Assembly: GCF_963662255.1 (NCBI RefSeq)
Contig: NC_085046.1
Coordinates: 139,825,762-139,889,761, forward strand
Reading direction: 5' to 3'
DNA length: 64,000 nucleotides
Source: Cinclus cinclus
Lineage: Eukaryota; Chordata; Aves; Passeriformes; Cinclidae
The notes below the pieces were generated by a model. It saw only the letters and a list, made by a program, of their open reading frames with translations. It had not been told where the DNA came from and made no database searches. Both the position numbers and the translations under genes were made by a program. Positions 1-13,363 of this stretch are shown here, piece by piece; position 1 is the first letter of the stretch; each line of letters begins with the position of its first letter.

Positions 1-765
1 GGGAATCCTTAGTCCCTCCAGGACATCTATGGTTGTTGGCAACTTGAGGTGCAAGAACACATTACTGCTCAACTTGTTGTCCACCAAGATCCTCAGACCT
101 ACTCTGCAAAGCTGCTTTCCAGGTGCTCTGAGGAGGCTTTTTCCTCTCCAGGGACAGGACATGGCTTTCTCCTTTGCTGAACTTTCTGTATTTCCTGACG
201 GCGCATTTCTCTAGAATACTGACGACCTTGTGCATAGCTCCCTGGTGTGTCAGCCTCTGCTCTCCCCTGTGTGCTATCTGTGAATTTGCCGAGGGTGTGT
301 ACTGTCCTATCACCCAAAGTTAGAGGATGCAGGCAGTGCTGGCCCCTGGGGTGCATCACCTCTGTCTGGCCTCCATCTGGACTTTGCTGCTGATCACAAC
401 CCTTTGATCCTGGAAACTCAGCTAGTTTTTCAACCACCTCACTGTGCAACTATCTACCCTGTGCCTCATCAGCTGGCCTATGAGGATGTTATGAGACATG
501 TGAAAAGCCTGGCTAGTGTCAATTTAAACAACACCCCCTGCTCTCCCCTCACCTGCTGGAAGAGTGATCTCATCATAGGTTATCAGACCAATCCAGCAGG
601 ATTCCTCCTCTTAGTCACTAACCCCTAGGGACTACTCTCAACCATCTTGACCTTCACAGCTTTAGAAATGGTTTCCAGAATAATTTGCTGCATCACCTTC
701 CAAGAGAAAGAAGTGAGACTGACTGGCCTAAAGTTCTCCACATCCTTTTTATAGATTATTACAAT
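1..765 (-). mobile_element. CR1 LINE fragment, reverse-transcriptase part of ORF2
   Basis: Read on the minus strand, this stretch is a decayed copy of the CR1 non-LTR retrotransposon ORF2, whose product reverse-transcribes its own RNA at the target site. At about 709-729 the frame reads RPVSLTS followed by KVMQQIILE, the conserved block that opens the reverse-transcriptase domain in the CR1 family. Further along the minus strand (about 490 down to 1) the DNA still follows the CR1 order through the region encoding the catalytic palm, but stops and frameshifts break the frame. The element runs off the left edge of the window, so its 3' end is not seen. The right boundary is approximate. It is not functional. 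Family assignment is confident; the subfamily is not resolved. Confidence 0.8.
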
Positions 766-1899
766 ATGTTTGTAAGGCACTGGTTTTGCAATCACATATG
801 CTGTACAGCTAAATAGCAAGACAAGATACCCAATTAATAGAATATATTTTCTGCTCTAACTCTATAGCCACATGATGGCCATTATTCTGAGTTTATTAAC
901 TTCCTGTGGCTCAGAGCAAAATATTAAGGATAATTAAGTTGGAATCATTTATGAATTCAATGGCATGGCAAAACATGATTCATTTATATCACTCATTGGT
1001 TTTTCTATCATAAAAGAAATATGAACTTCCCACGTTTTAAAATTATATAAGTAATATTTATATTTACTTATATAAAACTATGCAAAAATCATATACACAT
1101 TATATAATATATGTAAAATATTAATTACCAGTATTTATTTATTTATGAACAGGCATTTGAGTACATTTTGAAAAATACTTACCCAGCCTGCAAGAGAGTT
1201 TATGTGTTGTTTATGTGTTGTGTTTTATCATGTAATCACCTCAAGATATTCTACATGTGTATCTGAAGAGAACCATTTGCCACAATGCTCTGCTTAATAA
1301 TAATGAAATACAGAATTGGGGCTTAAAGTAGTCGTTACTATCTGAACTCCATCAGACTACTCAAATACCACCTCTCAGTCACAGATACTTGCCCAAATCT
1401 TGGCCTTAGGAACAGTTTAGACCAGTGTAACATAATTTATTCCAGCAAGGATTTCAGGATTTAGATTTTTCTTTTTTTAACCAGGTTTTTCTTCCAGAGC
1501 AGGGCTTATTCATGTAAGCCCACACAACTGTGCCACCACAACATTGATTTAACTGAAAACATCTTTTGCTAATGGGGGATGGCATTTCCTTGTTGCATCA
1601 CATTAACTTCATTTCTTTGGAACTGATAATTAATGCCAATTGTCTCTTGAAGACAGTAAATTAATTCCTGACACCGTTGCACTTTCTCAACTCTCACATC
1701 CACCTTTTACATTAAAAAAACCCCAAACAAACAAACAAAAAATTGCCAGGGATTTATCAAACTATTTAAACTGTGTTTATACACTGTATGTGCTGACTTC
1801 TCTAGGCTAATACAGTTTACACATTACCCAATATCACCAACTTCCCAGCTTTGGCACAGTGGAGGGACATTGCAGCTGTGGATGCAATATCAAATGTGC

Positions 1900-1938
1900 T
1901 TGGTGTTTGGGAAAGACAGCCCAGAGCCCAAACACCAA
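1900..1938. repeat. 12-bp perfect inverted repeat, 15-nt loop
   Basis: The arms 1900-1911 (TTGGTGTTTGGG) and 1927-1938 (CCCAAACACCAA) are exact reverse complements separated by 15 nt. The pairing stops sharply at both ends. It lies in unique sequence with no terminal features of a transposon. Confidence 0.7.
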
Positions 1939-3277
1939 ATCTGTCAGGTGAAACCTTTGCTCATGTCATGGAAATGAGTGAGATAGAAGTGTTCAGAAAA
2001 CAGACCTGCAAATATTCCCTTCTCAGCTTTGGGGGGATAAGTCACAGGGCTTTTTCTTACTTCTTCTGCTCAGATGTATGAGGGGAGAAGGCCTTGGCTT
2101 GTGTGACAGTTCAGAAGAGCAGCAGTTTACATCAGGAAACTGATGTCTGTGCTTGTGTGCACAGGCCAGGAGGAGCAGGGCATGAATGGGAAACTTGTGC
2201 CACCAAAGGACTCTGCTGAAGCACCGTTCGTCTGGGATATCTGTGATCAATCTGCAAAGAGTACATATGTACTTTTTCATGTGCACATATACCACTATTC
2301 AACAGCCATCAGTAATAAAGACAATGGAAGAAAAAGGAGACCAAATTTCATTATTATTTGACAAATGAAGAAAACTAAATTGAATTTATTCTTTCTTGAA
2401 AGTAATTCAAAGCTGTCTCATGGAAGCCATCAAGGAACAACTCGGCCATGAAACAAAACTAAAAACCTTTATCAGGTCTCTGCCACACTTTTTTCATAAA
2501 GCAATTTCAGTTTGGGGATTGTCATTGGAAGGAACCCAGTGAGGTTCTCATAGTTTGTGTTTTTTTGTTTTTCCCCCTGCCATGCCTTTGGCTTTCTTTT
2601 TAAAGACTGAAGATATTTGTCTCCACTCTGAGGACAGTTGGAGTAGCTTCAGGGTGTTAGTGCAGCTACTCTATTGGTATGAGAAAATGAGTAAAAGTAC
2701 TAGACAACAAAAAGTTGTTACGAGGTAAATATCAGGGCTAAGGAAAGGGAAATTAATATTGGAGCAATTACATCATTTTAATTAACTATTGCAGCAGTTT
2801 AAATATCTGGTTCAGATCTCACTTTTCTTCCCTTTTCTTCTCCATGACCTCAGTTATTATCATGTTGGCTTTATCTGCCAGTGCCCATAGTGACACACAG
2901 ACTTCCGTAAGACTGTGCAAAACACTAACCTCATTTAGCTGATGCAAATGCCCAGCATTGTTCCAGGCAGGGAACAGGCCTGCTGATGCAAAACTGCTCT
3001 GTTTATTTCAGGAAACTCATTGTTTCAATAAGCAACTTTCTTGTCTGGCCATTCTGCTCCTTGTTTCAGGATGTCAGTCAGTGTCAAAGAATTGGTGATG
3101 GTGGGAAGATAAAACATCTTACAGTCTCACTGAGGGACACTGCAGCCCAGCACAACTGTAAATGTTCTCAGCCAGATCACGCAACAAACAGAAACTAATT
3201 GCAGCACTATTTAAAATCTCACCCTCTCCTCTCTAAGGCAAAAATCCCCTTCATTCCTGGCCTCTGTAACAAGGCAC

Positions 3278-3298
3278 TCATGTCAAGATGTGACATGA
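3278..3298. repeat. 8-bp perfect hairpin
   Basis: TCATGTCA at 3278-3285 and TGACATGA at 3291-3298 are exact reverse complements around a 5-nt loop. The length is near what chance gives in a window this size. Confidence 0.5.
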
Positions 3299-6200
3299 CA
3301 TGGTATTTTGGATCATAAGGGGGTCACTAAAAAATACATATTTCTCATGGTCATTCAGAATCCCAGAAGACCACACTGTGTGGAAAGTCGGCCTAAATAA
3401 AGGATGAAATCCCAAAAGCTCCAAGCCAGATTCCAACTATAGGACATATAAATAGATTTCCCAAAAATTCTGATTTGTTTTCCCTTTCTTTGGTGTCTGA
3501 CTATGAATTGACTCAGTTTGCTAACTTCAACTAAGGAAAAAAAAATTAACTGTGCTTGCTATGTATCCTTTCTATAGAGAATGGGGCTAGGATCAGCATT
3601 TGCTCTTGCAGACAATAGCTTTGTCTTTGTCCTTGACCTGTGGAGCATGACCACGGTGCTTAACTGTACCTCCAGGATTTAGACACGATATGAAGCTGTA
3701 TCTGTGCATATAACTTATATTGATGTTGCATGCCATTTCTCTGCTGTCATGATAGGTTGGTATTTCTGGATGGTTTCAAGGAAGTCACAGCAAAAGATGA
3801 ATTTTGGTATAGATATTGTTTAGAACACATACATATATATATTACATAAAGTGTTTATACACATTACAATATTATAAAACATAGCTACATGTATGTACAT
3901 ATTTGCACACATGTATGTATATTTATTTCCAGTCCTGAAATCCAAGTTCCTGCACTACCAATGCCTTCTGCTTCTGACAGTGACATTGTGCTTTTGCCAG
4001 CTTGATTCCCTCACTTAGGAGTGCAAAGATATTCACCACTTCAACCTAATACATTTATACCAGCAAACGCTCACCTGTAAATATAATCTCTCCCTCTTCC
4101 CAAATCTATGTCATTATAGTAGCACAACAAATGTATTTATGGAGGTGACAAGTACATCCCAGAACAAATTTTGCTGACATAAGCCATGTTTCCAGCAGTA
4201 GGCTTTGTTGACAGAGTAAGGATTTACAGCTGCTGCAGCCAGCTGCTGGGCAGGAGCATCCATCCCTACCCTCTGCAGCAGCAGCTGCTTTCTGCCCACA
4301 GCTGCAAAGAGCTCCAAGGTCTTCTCAAAGAGTCTGATGATTTCAGCAGCACCAGCCACTAAAAGCCTACCACTGTGGTTACAATAGGAGTGATGAAACC
4401 TGCACTTTGAAAGATTGTCTTCTCAGAGCAACAACAGCAAATGAAGGAAGAGTAAAAGAGGCAGTGGAACCTCCTCAGAAGCATCTGGGAGTCCCTCACA
4501 TTGTAGGTAATGATTTTCAGGTCATGCTCAAAGCATGACAGAAAACAGTGGGTGTTCTAGTCGTCTAAAATATATTTCTAACTCATAATTACAAGTGAAA
4601 TTACAAGTGCATAAAGAACTTTTGACATTTGATTGGTTCTCCCAAATCTTCTGGGGCTTTATTTCATATCCACTGCAACCTCCATGTGGGCTCTCACTAC
4701 ATGCTCCTGCACTCACACCAGACACCATATGTTTCTCTAACAAAAGACTTAAAAGGGGGAAAATTGTTGCCAGTCTTTTCCACTGCGCTACACTAACTAG
4801 CTGTCCTAAGTACCAGTCTGATATCCTTCAGGCTCTGCATTATCCAAATATAACCAACAAGAACAGAAATATAGTCAGTTTGGGGGCAAAGGACAACAAC
4901 AGCACAACTAGCCACATTTTCAGCTGTCCATTGAACAGGACAAAAAGACAGGGAATTGTTTTTAAAAGATATTTTTCATTTCAATTCAGATAAAATTACT
5001 CAATAATTGCACATAAAAGCAATTATTCAAATGACAAGCTGGCAATTGGCATGAGGAATCATCCACTGTATGTATCCTTTACTTCTCTGTACACTTGACT
5101 TCTAAGATTTCCTGTGTTAAATTGTCGCATAGCCACTGCCTTTCACACTGGTCAGTTTTCTTTAACAAGATGTTGGCATTATCAGTGTGACAATATTTGT
5201 GCTGAACAGGACTCCACTTTTCTCTAACATGTGGTGCACATTTCTTACACTTAGCTAGGAGAGAGGCTAAGGAAATGAACCCATAGTTCTAGGAAGCCTT
5301 CCCATTTCTTACCTTTCATACCACTAAGACAGAAGAGGCAGTCGCTCACATTGCAGCCTGAAGAGCAACAGAAGTACACAAAGTCCAGTCAGGAATTCAT
5401 ATTCTGTCCAGCATAATGTCATACTTTATTCCACCAGTGTGTATCTGCCTCTTTAGCAGATGGTACATCTGAGATTTTATTTCATTAGCATGTATGTAAA
5501 GTAAGACAATTTTAGGAAAAATATTTAATGAAGAGTTGATAATTGGAACAAACCCCCCACAATCCTGTAGTAAAATAAAGTCTTATAAAGTGTTTTCAGT
5601 TATTAACATTTCAAAAATAGCAGGAAAATCAACTCGTTTACAAATATAGCCTCCTTATAACCAGACTTAAAGGATTTAGTGGATTCACCAAAAGCCTGAA
5701 TAGGCTCTATTTTTCAGAGATAATTTAAACCATCCTGCACAGTTTCAGTAATTTAAATACCACTGGAGCACCAGCAGAGAAGATCTGCTTCGTTGTTTCT
5801 GATCACACAAGAATCAGGAAGCAATTCAGGTTAGGAAGCATGCTTGACAGTCTCTCAGATATCAACATCCATTCCTATGTCTCCAATCAGCAAAGAAACA
5901 CCAAGTGCATATTTTGTCTCATTCTTTGGCTCCGTTCACTCTCTGAAACCATTGCTGGGAACACATTGTCATGAGACATAAATGCAGAAAAAAACATCCT
6001 GCTGTTTATGTAGGCCCTAATCCTAAAAAATAACATGTTCTGTGGGAAACCCCTCACTTAAACAGTGTCCTTCTGACTACAGGGGCTCCTCACTTGGGCC
6101 TGGGACCTGCTGCAAGAAGTTCCTTCAGAGGCATGTCTGCATCCCTGAGTATTTTCCTAGAACCTGTGTCTCTTCTGTGCAGTCAATACACAGGTCTCAT

Positions 6201-7324
6201 TTAAAACTGGATTTTCTGAGAAGGCACTTCAATCTGTGCTCAGATTTAAGCAAAATCACAAGTGACACCTGAAGCCACAGGAGTTTTCTGGGCTTGAAAT
6301 GCAAATGAAATAAGACAAACTCAAGCCCAAGTGTAATTGTTGTAAGACATTCTTTTTTTAAAAAAAGCCTTTGTTTTCATTATCACCACTGAAATTTGAA
6401 TGGGAAATTAAAAGAAAGAGGAAATAAATGGCACAGGGACATCTTTTGAGGGACAAGAGAGTGGGTGGAAGGATACACTGAATTCAGAAGAAAAGATTGA
6501 GAAGCTGTGCATTACCACATTCAAATGAAATGACAATTCAGAGCTCAGTGCAACTTTGATTCTTCACTTCCCACAGAAGGCTCCTGTATTCCTAGTGCAA
6601 TAGGATGTATGGATTTTATTTTCCATAAAACCAACAATGAACATTCCTTAGGAAAGGGTTCATTTGCATCCACTATAGAAGTTATTGGCTGAAAGTGAAA
6701 AGAACAGGTTAAGCCCCTGCATGGAAACTGGGAAAGGTGTTGGAGGAAGAAGGAGTCTGGAGAAATGCTAGGGTCCTGTGTGCATATGGGATCAAAGCCC
6801 ATCAAGGTTGCAGCATTCCAGTAAGTAAAGTTCATTGTTAAACTTTGGTCCTGAGACAGAACAGAACAAAATTAGAGACTTATTTGTCCTTAAAAGAAGA
6901 AATATTTGCTATGGTCTTGCCTAGTGAAATGTTCTAAAAATCAGTTATAAACCCCTCACTTTTAAGAGACAGGACACAATCTATTTTACTGGAGAGACTG
7001 GGAAAGCAAGCAGAACTAGTCTGCAAGGTCCTGTAAATCCAAAATAAACCAGGGGACAAAGTGTACAGTAAAGGGTCTGCACAGACTCCAGGCGAACAAT
7101 CCCCACTGAAAGAGAGTGATACTTACTGAAAATCCAGATTCCATCAAAGGCTCTTCCAGAAGAAGAGTGAAAGAATGAGAAAACATTGCACAAACTGGGG
7201 GGTCAGTTAGAATTCACAGCTGGCCTGTGTGTATGACATGGAAAGGGGAGACCAGGCTGACAAACCCACAGCAGCTGCCAGAGAGCAAATGGCAGGATAA
7301 AGAACAACGACCTGGAGTCCACCA

Positions 7325-7356
7325 GGACTAAGGTCACCAAGGACTAAGGTCATCAA
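7325..7356. repeat. 16-bp tandem duplication
   Basis: Two adjacent 16-bp units, GGACTAAGGTCACCAA and GGACTAAGGTCATCAA, differ at one base. This looks like a local slippage duplication in unique DNA. Confidence 0.7.
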
Positions 7357-8895
7357 GACTCAAGACTGAGGGAATTATGAAAGACACAAGCAATTGAGAA
7401 GTACCTGGATGAGAAACTGTGAAACAAATCAAGCAACCAGCAGGAGCAGCCAACTGTATGGACTCGGTGCATATTTATCAAATGTGCAGGTGTCTTCACG
7501 CAGTTAAAGCAAAGTGAAGAAATATGGTGAAAGTCAGAGACCACAGAAGAGATACTTGGAAGAGTAAAACTGATCAAAAGGAAAACATTTGTCATAAAAC
7601 ACCACAGCCTTACAGAACAGCTTGAATGAACATGGAGTGCAGGATCAGAGGATAAATAAAGTCAGGCTATGGCATCCACCAAGAGATCAAGGACATACAC
7701 TCAGAGAGATATTGGGATAAGGGTACCCATGGCCATATTTAGAATGGAGGGATTCTTTTTACTCACCTTTGGGTGGATGGCGTAAGTTTTATTAAACACT
7801 GTATAAAAGTCAACCACAAACATGTTCAGACATTTTATGCAGAATGTGGAGCCAGGAGGGGAATTGAGGTTTGTGCCTTTGAGAGCTGCTGCTGTTGAGA
7901 GCTTTAGGGCACCCAGTAAGGCTCTGTCCAGAATAAGGCTTTACAAACTGAAACAATTCAAGGTTTAAGCCTGGCCATCTTACAAGAAAACCTACTCTGA
8001 GATACTACATTTTAGTCCATGTAGATGATGCCAGGATGTGTGTGCAAGATAGGATTTCATTCCATGGTAGCTTAGCAGTAATCTCACCAAATTTAAGATT
8101 TGGCATCATAAAGTAGAGGAATGTGTGTATTCAGTAGTCCTGAATACTCGGCTTAAAGCAAACCACATACATGCCACGAGTTAACAAAGAGGTTTTGCAG
8201 TAAAAGCAAAGATTTGACAGATTTCTGAAATCTCATACAGATATTGTGAGAAAATATCAGAACTTGAATACTCTCTCTGTGTGTCAGGAAGCAATATTGC
8301 CACAGCGGATTACAGCTCTGGTTGGGAAAAGTGGTCTGCTGGCAGCCTGCAGGAATCAGCTGTGGCCAGGAAACTGAGAGCAAGTTTTGTAACCTTATTT
8401 TGTAACAGCAAGAGGCCACAGAACAACACAGAAAAACTAAACCTGCTAGTGCCAAGTGGAAATTTCAGCATAAAACAAGGCTAACAAAGCTATTGGAAAG
8501 AAGAAAGGGTAATAAAAAATCCTACTGCAAAGACAAAATACAGGGGAAAAAAAACAACTGATAAAAAAGAAAAAAAAAAAAAACCTCCACAAAACTGTTT
8601 TGTATTGCTGGGTACTCTCCCAAGTACCTGATAGTGAAGTTTTAAAGCACGCTGACTGACAGTATGTATCAAAAATTGGGATGATGGGATGATGTAGGTG
8701 ACTGAGTCTGAGGCAAACACACAGCCTGTTTCTGAATCCTGTCTTATACAGCTACAGAGAAATGGTGAGCTGCCACTGTCATGTGTCATTCAGGGTAAGT
8801 GGTCTTTTAATAGAGGTAAGTCTAAACACAGCTCTTGAGGAATCAGAGAAAGACAAAGCCAGGATCAGATCCAGGAGGACTGAGACAGACTCTCA

Positions 8896-9285
8896 GGATT
8901 ACAGATTCACAGACTAAGCTGAACTGGAAGGCAGCACAAGGGGCATCAAGACCAACTCCCAGCCCTGGACAGTGCCAGTCCTAAGAGTGACACCATGTGC
9001 CTGAGAACAATTTCCAAACTCTTCTTGGGCTCTAGTAGGTTTGGTGCCCCTTTCCACTTCCCTGGGGAGCCTGTTCCAGTGTTCAAACACACTCTGGATG
9101 AGGAACCTTTTCCTAATATCCAACCTAAACATCCCCTGACACAGCTTCAGGCCATTCCCTATGTCCCTGTCACTGGTCAGCACAGAGAACAGTGCCAGCC
9201 CCTCCCCTTCCCCTCATGAAGAAACTGCAGATTGCAATGAGGTCTCCCCTCAGCCTCCTCTTCTTCAGGTTGATCAGACCAAATG
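8896..9285 (-). mobile_element. CR1 LINE 3' fragment
   Basis: On the minus strand this encodes the C-terminal end of CR1 ORF2. The frame at 8914-9183 contains [19 protein letters not shown] followed shortly by [11 protein letters not shown], the signature found just before the ORF2 end in avian CR1. The 5' part (9230-9285) matches the CR1 stretch that encodes the LSLEKRRLRGDL-type segment. The 3' end, at the low-coordinate side near 8900, shows only a weak trace of the terminal octamer repeat. This is a typical 5'-truncated, non-mobile copy; no coding function remains. Confidence 0.85.
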
Positions 9286-10794
9286 ACACAGAAGTGCTGT
9301 CATCAAAGGAAATAAAATCCACTGGAGCAAAAGATACATTTTCCTTGGCCAGTAACCCTCCAACAGAACAAAGACAGGGAAAAAAAAGGTATGTGATCCA
9401 GCTCTACACCAGGAGTAATAACACAAACAAGATATAAGGAAACTTAAAAAGGTTTAAACATGCCCAAAAAAAGGTTAAAAACATGCCCAAAACCCACCAG
9501 CTAAAGGACCAAGTGTATTAGATGGCATCCTTATAAACACCACCTATGAGCACCTGTGCTTTCACATCAGCCATTGCTGGGGTACTGCAGGGTCTGAAAA
9601 GCCCCTGCTTTTCAGATATATAATATGAAGGAAAAGGGAAGCTGGGGGAGGGAATGATAAAGTAATATTCACAAAACAATAAATTGAGAAAATGAGAATA
9701 TTTTTTTAGTAAAATTTTAGAAGGCATGACAACGTCAGAAATTTTTCCTGAATGGGTATTTTTTCTTATTAAAAATAAACTATTATGAGCAACATATTTT
9801 TATGTAAAACATACATTGTTTTGTTGATTTACCCTGTTCAAATTCTGCAGAAGCTTAAAGTGAAACCAAACCAGCAGCATTTGTTTGTCATTGACCTTTT
9901 CAGAGCCTTGAAGAATCATCTGGAGTGTCAAAGCAACATAAGTATGATCTTCCCCTATTATTCCCATCCCACAGTTTGCATTGGCATTCTGCTGTTAGAA
10001 AGTCACAGAGCCACTGAAGCCTAATGGAGGTAAAAAACCCCCACACATCTTCAGCATTATGCATCTGAGTCCCCTCCATCCCCCATCAAGTCACACTCTC
10101 CTACAAGGAGAAATGAAACATTTTGGCTTTCTTACAGTACAGTAAAACCTGCAGTAGCTCTGTTTCTCATACTCCAGAGACTCATTCTGTTGCACCGGGC
10201 TGTAGGGAGCACACGGGAAAGCAGAGGATAGCTTTAAAAAACTCTTTAAACTGCCTTAAGGGACCTGTTGGCACCCAGCCTTAAGGGCTCTGATGGCTCA
10301 GGAGCTGACACAAAGTGCTCCAGGGCTTGTTAAGACACTAGGAGGCTCCTGCCCAGTCACCTTGTCCCTTGATGACTTCTATACCAGATGAGGGAACCCA
10401 TCAGGGGTTGAACACATCAACACTGAAGCGATCCAAAGGCACACCTTCATATCACCAACTTTTAGACCATCATATTTCTTACAGCGCGCAAGCAAAAGAC
10501 CTGCACAAAAAAAAATTTATAGGCACAGGAAAGTAAACCAGAACAGGACTTCAAAGGAGGTTTAGACAATCCCCTCACTTGGATGCCAAATCTCCCACTT
10601 GCCAAGACCGTTTCTGACAGATGTTTGTCATGAAATCTGCAGGAGATTTCACTGCCTCTTTCAGTAGCATGTTGCAATGCTTAATTGTGCTTATAAATTG
10701 TTTCTCCTAAAACATCACCTGAATCTTCTTTGCTGAAAGGTCAATTGTTTCTTGTCCAGCTTCCAAACGTTCACAGAACAATTTATCACTGGCC
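9286..10794. other. Non-coding DNA, no gene seen
   Basis: Unique sequence. A short duplication built on AAACATGCCCAAAA appears at about 9455-9492. Two AT-rich stretches (9600-9830) contain no recognisable element. Confidence 0.55.
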
Positions 10795-11005
10795 TCTTCA
10801 TAATAGCTTTAAATAAATCAGAGTGCTGTTATCATGCCACCAATAGGCTCTGCTTCTCTAGACTAAACAAACTCTGTTCCTTAAACTCTCCTTTCAAAGG
10901 TCATGTTTTTCAAGACCATTGTCGTTCTTGCTCCCCTTCTCTGGACTATCTACAATTTGTCCACTTCATAGAAATGCGTGCTTGGAAACTGGATGTAGAA
11001 CTTCA
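10795..11005 (-). mobile_element. Old CR1/L3-like LINE fragment
   Basis: The plus strand is the antisense of the part of CR1-group ORF2 that encodes the segment just upstream of the C-terminal end. The stretch near 10940-10965 (TCTCTGGACTATCTACAATTT) and the one near 10845-10875 match, with decay, sequence common to ancient CR1/L3 copies in amniotes. It is more diverged than the copies at 8.9 and 28 kb and has no open frame. Boundaries are approximate. The assignment rests on pattern recognition, not an alignment. Confidence 0.6.
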
Positions 11006-12885
11006 AGAGGGAGATGACTAGCAGCAAAAAGACTGAAAAATAATTGTCCCTGGTATCTAAGACACAATACGTAGGATAATCCATGATGAAATTTACTGAT
11101 GCTCTGACTGAAAAAAAACCAACCAACCAACCAAAAAAGCCCTGCATTGATCAAGTAACTATACACCAGTCTGTGCACACACATTGTTTGCATGTGGAAA
11201 GCAATATTCCCATGTGCAAGGACTTCTGTTTTGCAAAGCTGCATTCCTTACGGTTATATTTAACACAGGCCAAGATTTTTCAGAAGTACATGCTAAAAGC
11301 TGGATTTCTAAATTCTTGTTTGGTCGCTGAAGTAATTGCCTTTGATCTTCATACACTGTCAAGATGTAGTAGCATCTAGTTCTGCAATCTCACAGTCTCT
11401 GTAGGCTTAAAGTACAGGCTTCGAATCTTAATTTTAGGCATCTTTTTGTTATTCAGAGCTGAAAGCAAAAGCACTATTTCTTCATGTGTTCAGTTTACTA
11501 TATTCTAAACTCTACAGGTCTTGTAGACAGAGTAATTTTTTTTCCAGTTCCCACACTGAGAGCTGGGGAGAAGGTGGTCAGTTCCTGGCATCACTCAGCA
11601 CCAAGTCCTGTTATGGTTGGCTCTAAAAGAAGGTCAGGTTTAAAGATATTTCAATAAAGAAAAAAAAATTTCTCTTGAAGTCCGTCAGAGCCAATATTTG
11701 GAAATTCTGAAAATATGTCATCCTCTTGGGAAGCTCTGGAGTTAACTATCATGGCTAATCTATTTGAATTCTCTACTCCTGGGTTTAAACAGATGATAGT
11801 TAAGTGCTTGCTGGAATCCCCTTTTATCTTCTGTCTGCAAAGTCATAAATCTTCAGATATACTCTTATAATGTTCCAGGAAAAAAGAGATCTGAGAATTG
11901 AGATTGCCTAGAACTTAAACAGGGAATTTTTTCAGAGATTAAATTCTTGGGTGATGTGACAAAAGACTGCCAGTTAATCTTGCTAATCTGCATGGAAACA
12001 TCCAGATGGCTTGAACAGATGAGGAGGAAATGTAAAATTGTCTGGCATGCAACATTTACAGTGACTCCTCCTCTCTGATATGTTGTACTTCTTCTAGGGT
12101 TTCCCATCACAGCTGCAATGACTTTTAAAGATACGAACAGTGTCATAAGACTACACTTGGTAACCCTTCCTTGCTCCCCAGTGCCACCATTTGCATGAGA
12201 GATAACACAACCACTGGGTGTTCATCTGGAGTGAATGACCAGTGCTGCTCACTTCACTGGTATCACCAACACAAACCCATGAAAGTTTCAAGCAGACGTT
12301 TGGACTCCATGAACACTGCAGAGTTGGGAGTGACAGATGCTGTGTCTACTGAAACCACTCTGAAAAAAAATAGAAGATAGCAAACTCTTCTCAGAAATAC
12401 AGGATTATAATTCAGTTCTCCTGGACAATTCTTCAGACTCTGAAGAACCTTTAAAGCTTTATTTGCTTTTTCACCTTCTATTGCTTTACAATGGCAGTAG
12501 CTATGTGAATAGAAGTGTCTGCACATCACTGACAGAATAAAGAACAACATGAGTTACACGGCCGTAGCTCAACTCTCACCCTCACTGAGGTCTTATTTCC
12601 TTAGCTAAGCACTTCTAAGTCAATCTCAGGCCACAAAGCCTTGATTAGAGTTTCTAAAGTAATAGTAAGTAGATAAATCACAGAGGGAGTTCCTCACCTT
12701 CCCATAGCACAGTCAGGAAGAATTCTCTTTGCTGGAGCAAAGCTACTACCAGGGCTGAGATGACACATTGACCCTTAGTACTCAGTAGCAACAAGCATAT
12801 TTCCCTCAGTCTGATAGGCTTCCAAGGCACAATTTTGAAATTAAAAAGTCTCCAAGCTACCCCAGTGTTCATGAGTATAGTAGGT
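11006..12885. other. Non-coding DNA, no gene seen
   Basis: Contains a (AACC)4 run at 11117-11132. Otherwise unique sequence. Open frames here (for example 98 codons at 11083-11379 and 108 codons at 12678-13004 minus) show no domain and no family resemblance. Confidence 0.5.
11117..11132. repeat. (AACC)4 microsatellite
   Basis: Four exact AACC units preceded by an A-run. Confidence 0.8.
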
Positions 12886-13219
12886 TGTTGGAACCCAGAA
12901 GCTGGAACTTTTGAGCTTTCTGGCACTGACGCCCTGGAGAACACTGCTTTTGACTTGAGGCCTTGCAGAAGGCTTCCAAGTTTGAATGATGGAGTTAGAG
13001 TCATGGGTGTGTAGTTAGAATAGAGTGTGTAATTTCACCTGCTGAAGGGTTTTGAATTTGAGGTTTTTAGAATATAGTAATAGGTATGGGACAAGACGGA
13101 GGGGTTTGGGTGTTGTCTCTTTCTGCCTTCCTTCTTCTTCATGCTTTCAGGTAGTAGATTTTGGTTGGATAGTTAGCATTGCACTGCAGGTCACAGGAGT
13201 TTGGTTAATGGATTAAAAA

Positions 13220-13227
13220 TATAAATA
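13220..13227 (+). promoter_or_regulatory. TATA box of the probable LTR
   Basis: TATAAATA in an AT-rich context, 131 bp upstream of an AATAAA signal. This spacing fits a U3-R layout. Activity is not implied. Confidence 0.45.
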
Positions 13228-13357
13228 ATATATGTGTTAGTTCTTTACTGAACTGTTTAGCTTTAAAAGACCTTGTAACTAGCTAGATTTAGTCTCCATT
13301 TTGTTTGCTTACAGCTGGTAGCTAGAAGTGTTGCAGAACTCTCTTTAGATAAGATTT

Positions 13358-13363
13358 AATAAA
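13358..13363 (+). terminator. Polyadenylation signal of the probable LTR
   Basis: AATAAA placed downstream of the TATA box and before the putative U5. Confidence 0.5.

Larger units (their letters stand above)
766..8895. other. Non-coding DNA, no gene seen
   Basis: No gene or clear transposon is visible. The first kilobase is very AT-rich (about 1030-1140 and again 3820-3930, with TA/ATGTAT-type sequence). Small landmarks are an A/C-rich run of AAAC units at 1716-1740, a 12-bp inverted repeat at 1900-1938, an 8-bp hairpin at 3278-3298, a 16-bp palindrome at 6352-6367 and a 16-bp tandem duplication at 7325-7356. The longest open frame (132 codons, 4595-4993 plus) resembles nothing known and has no coding features. 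Confidence 0.6.

Noticed and set aside
6352..6367. 16-bp palindrome of T7A7 with flanking C/G
   Set aside because: Low-complexity T/A run; palindromy is trivial for such composition.
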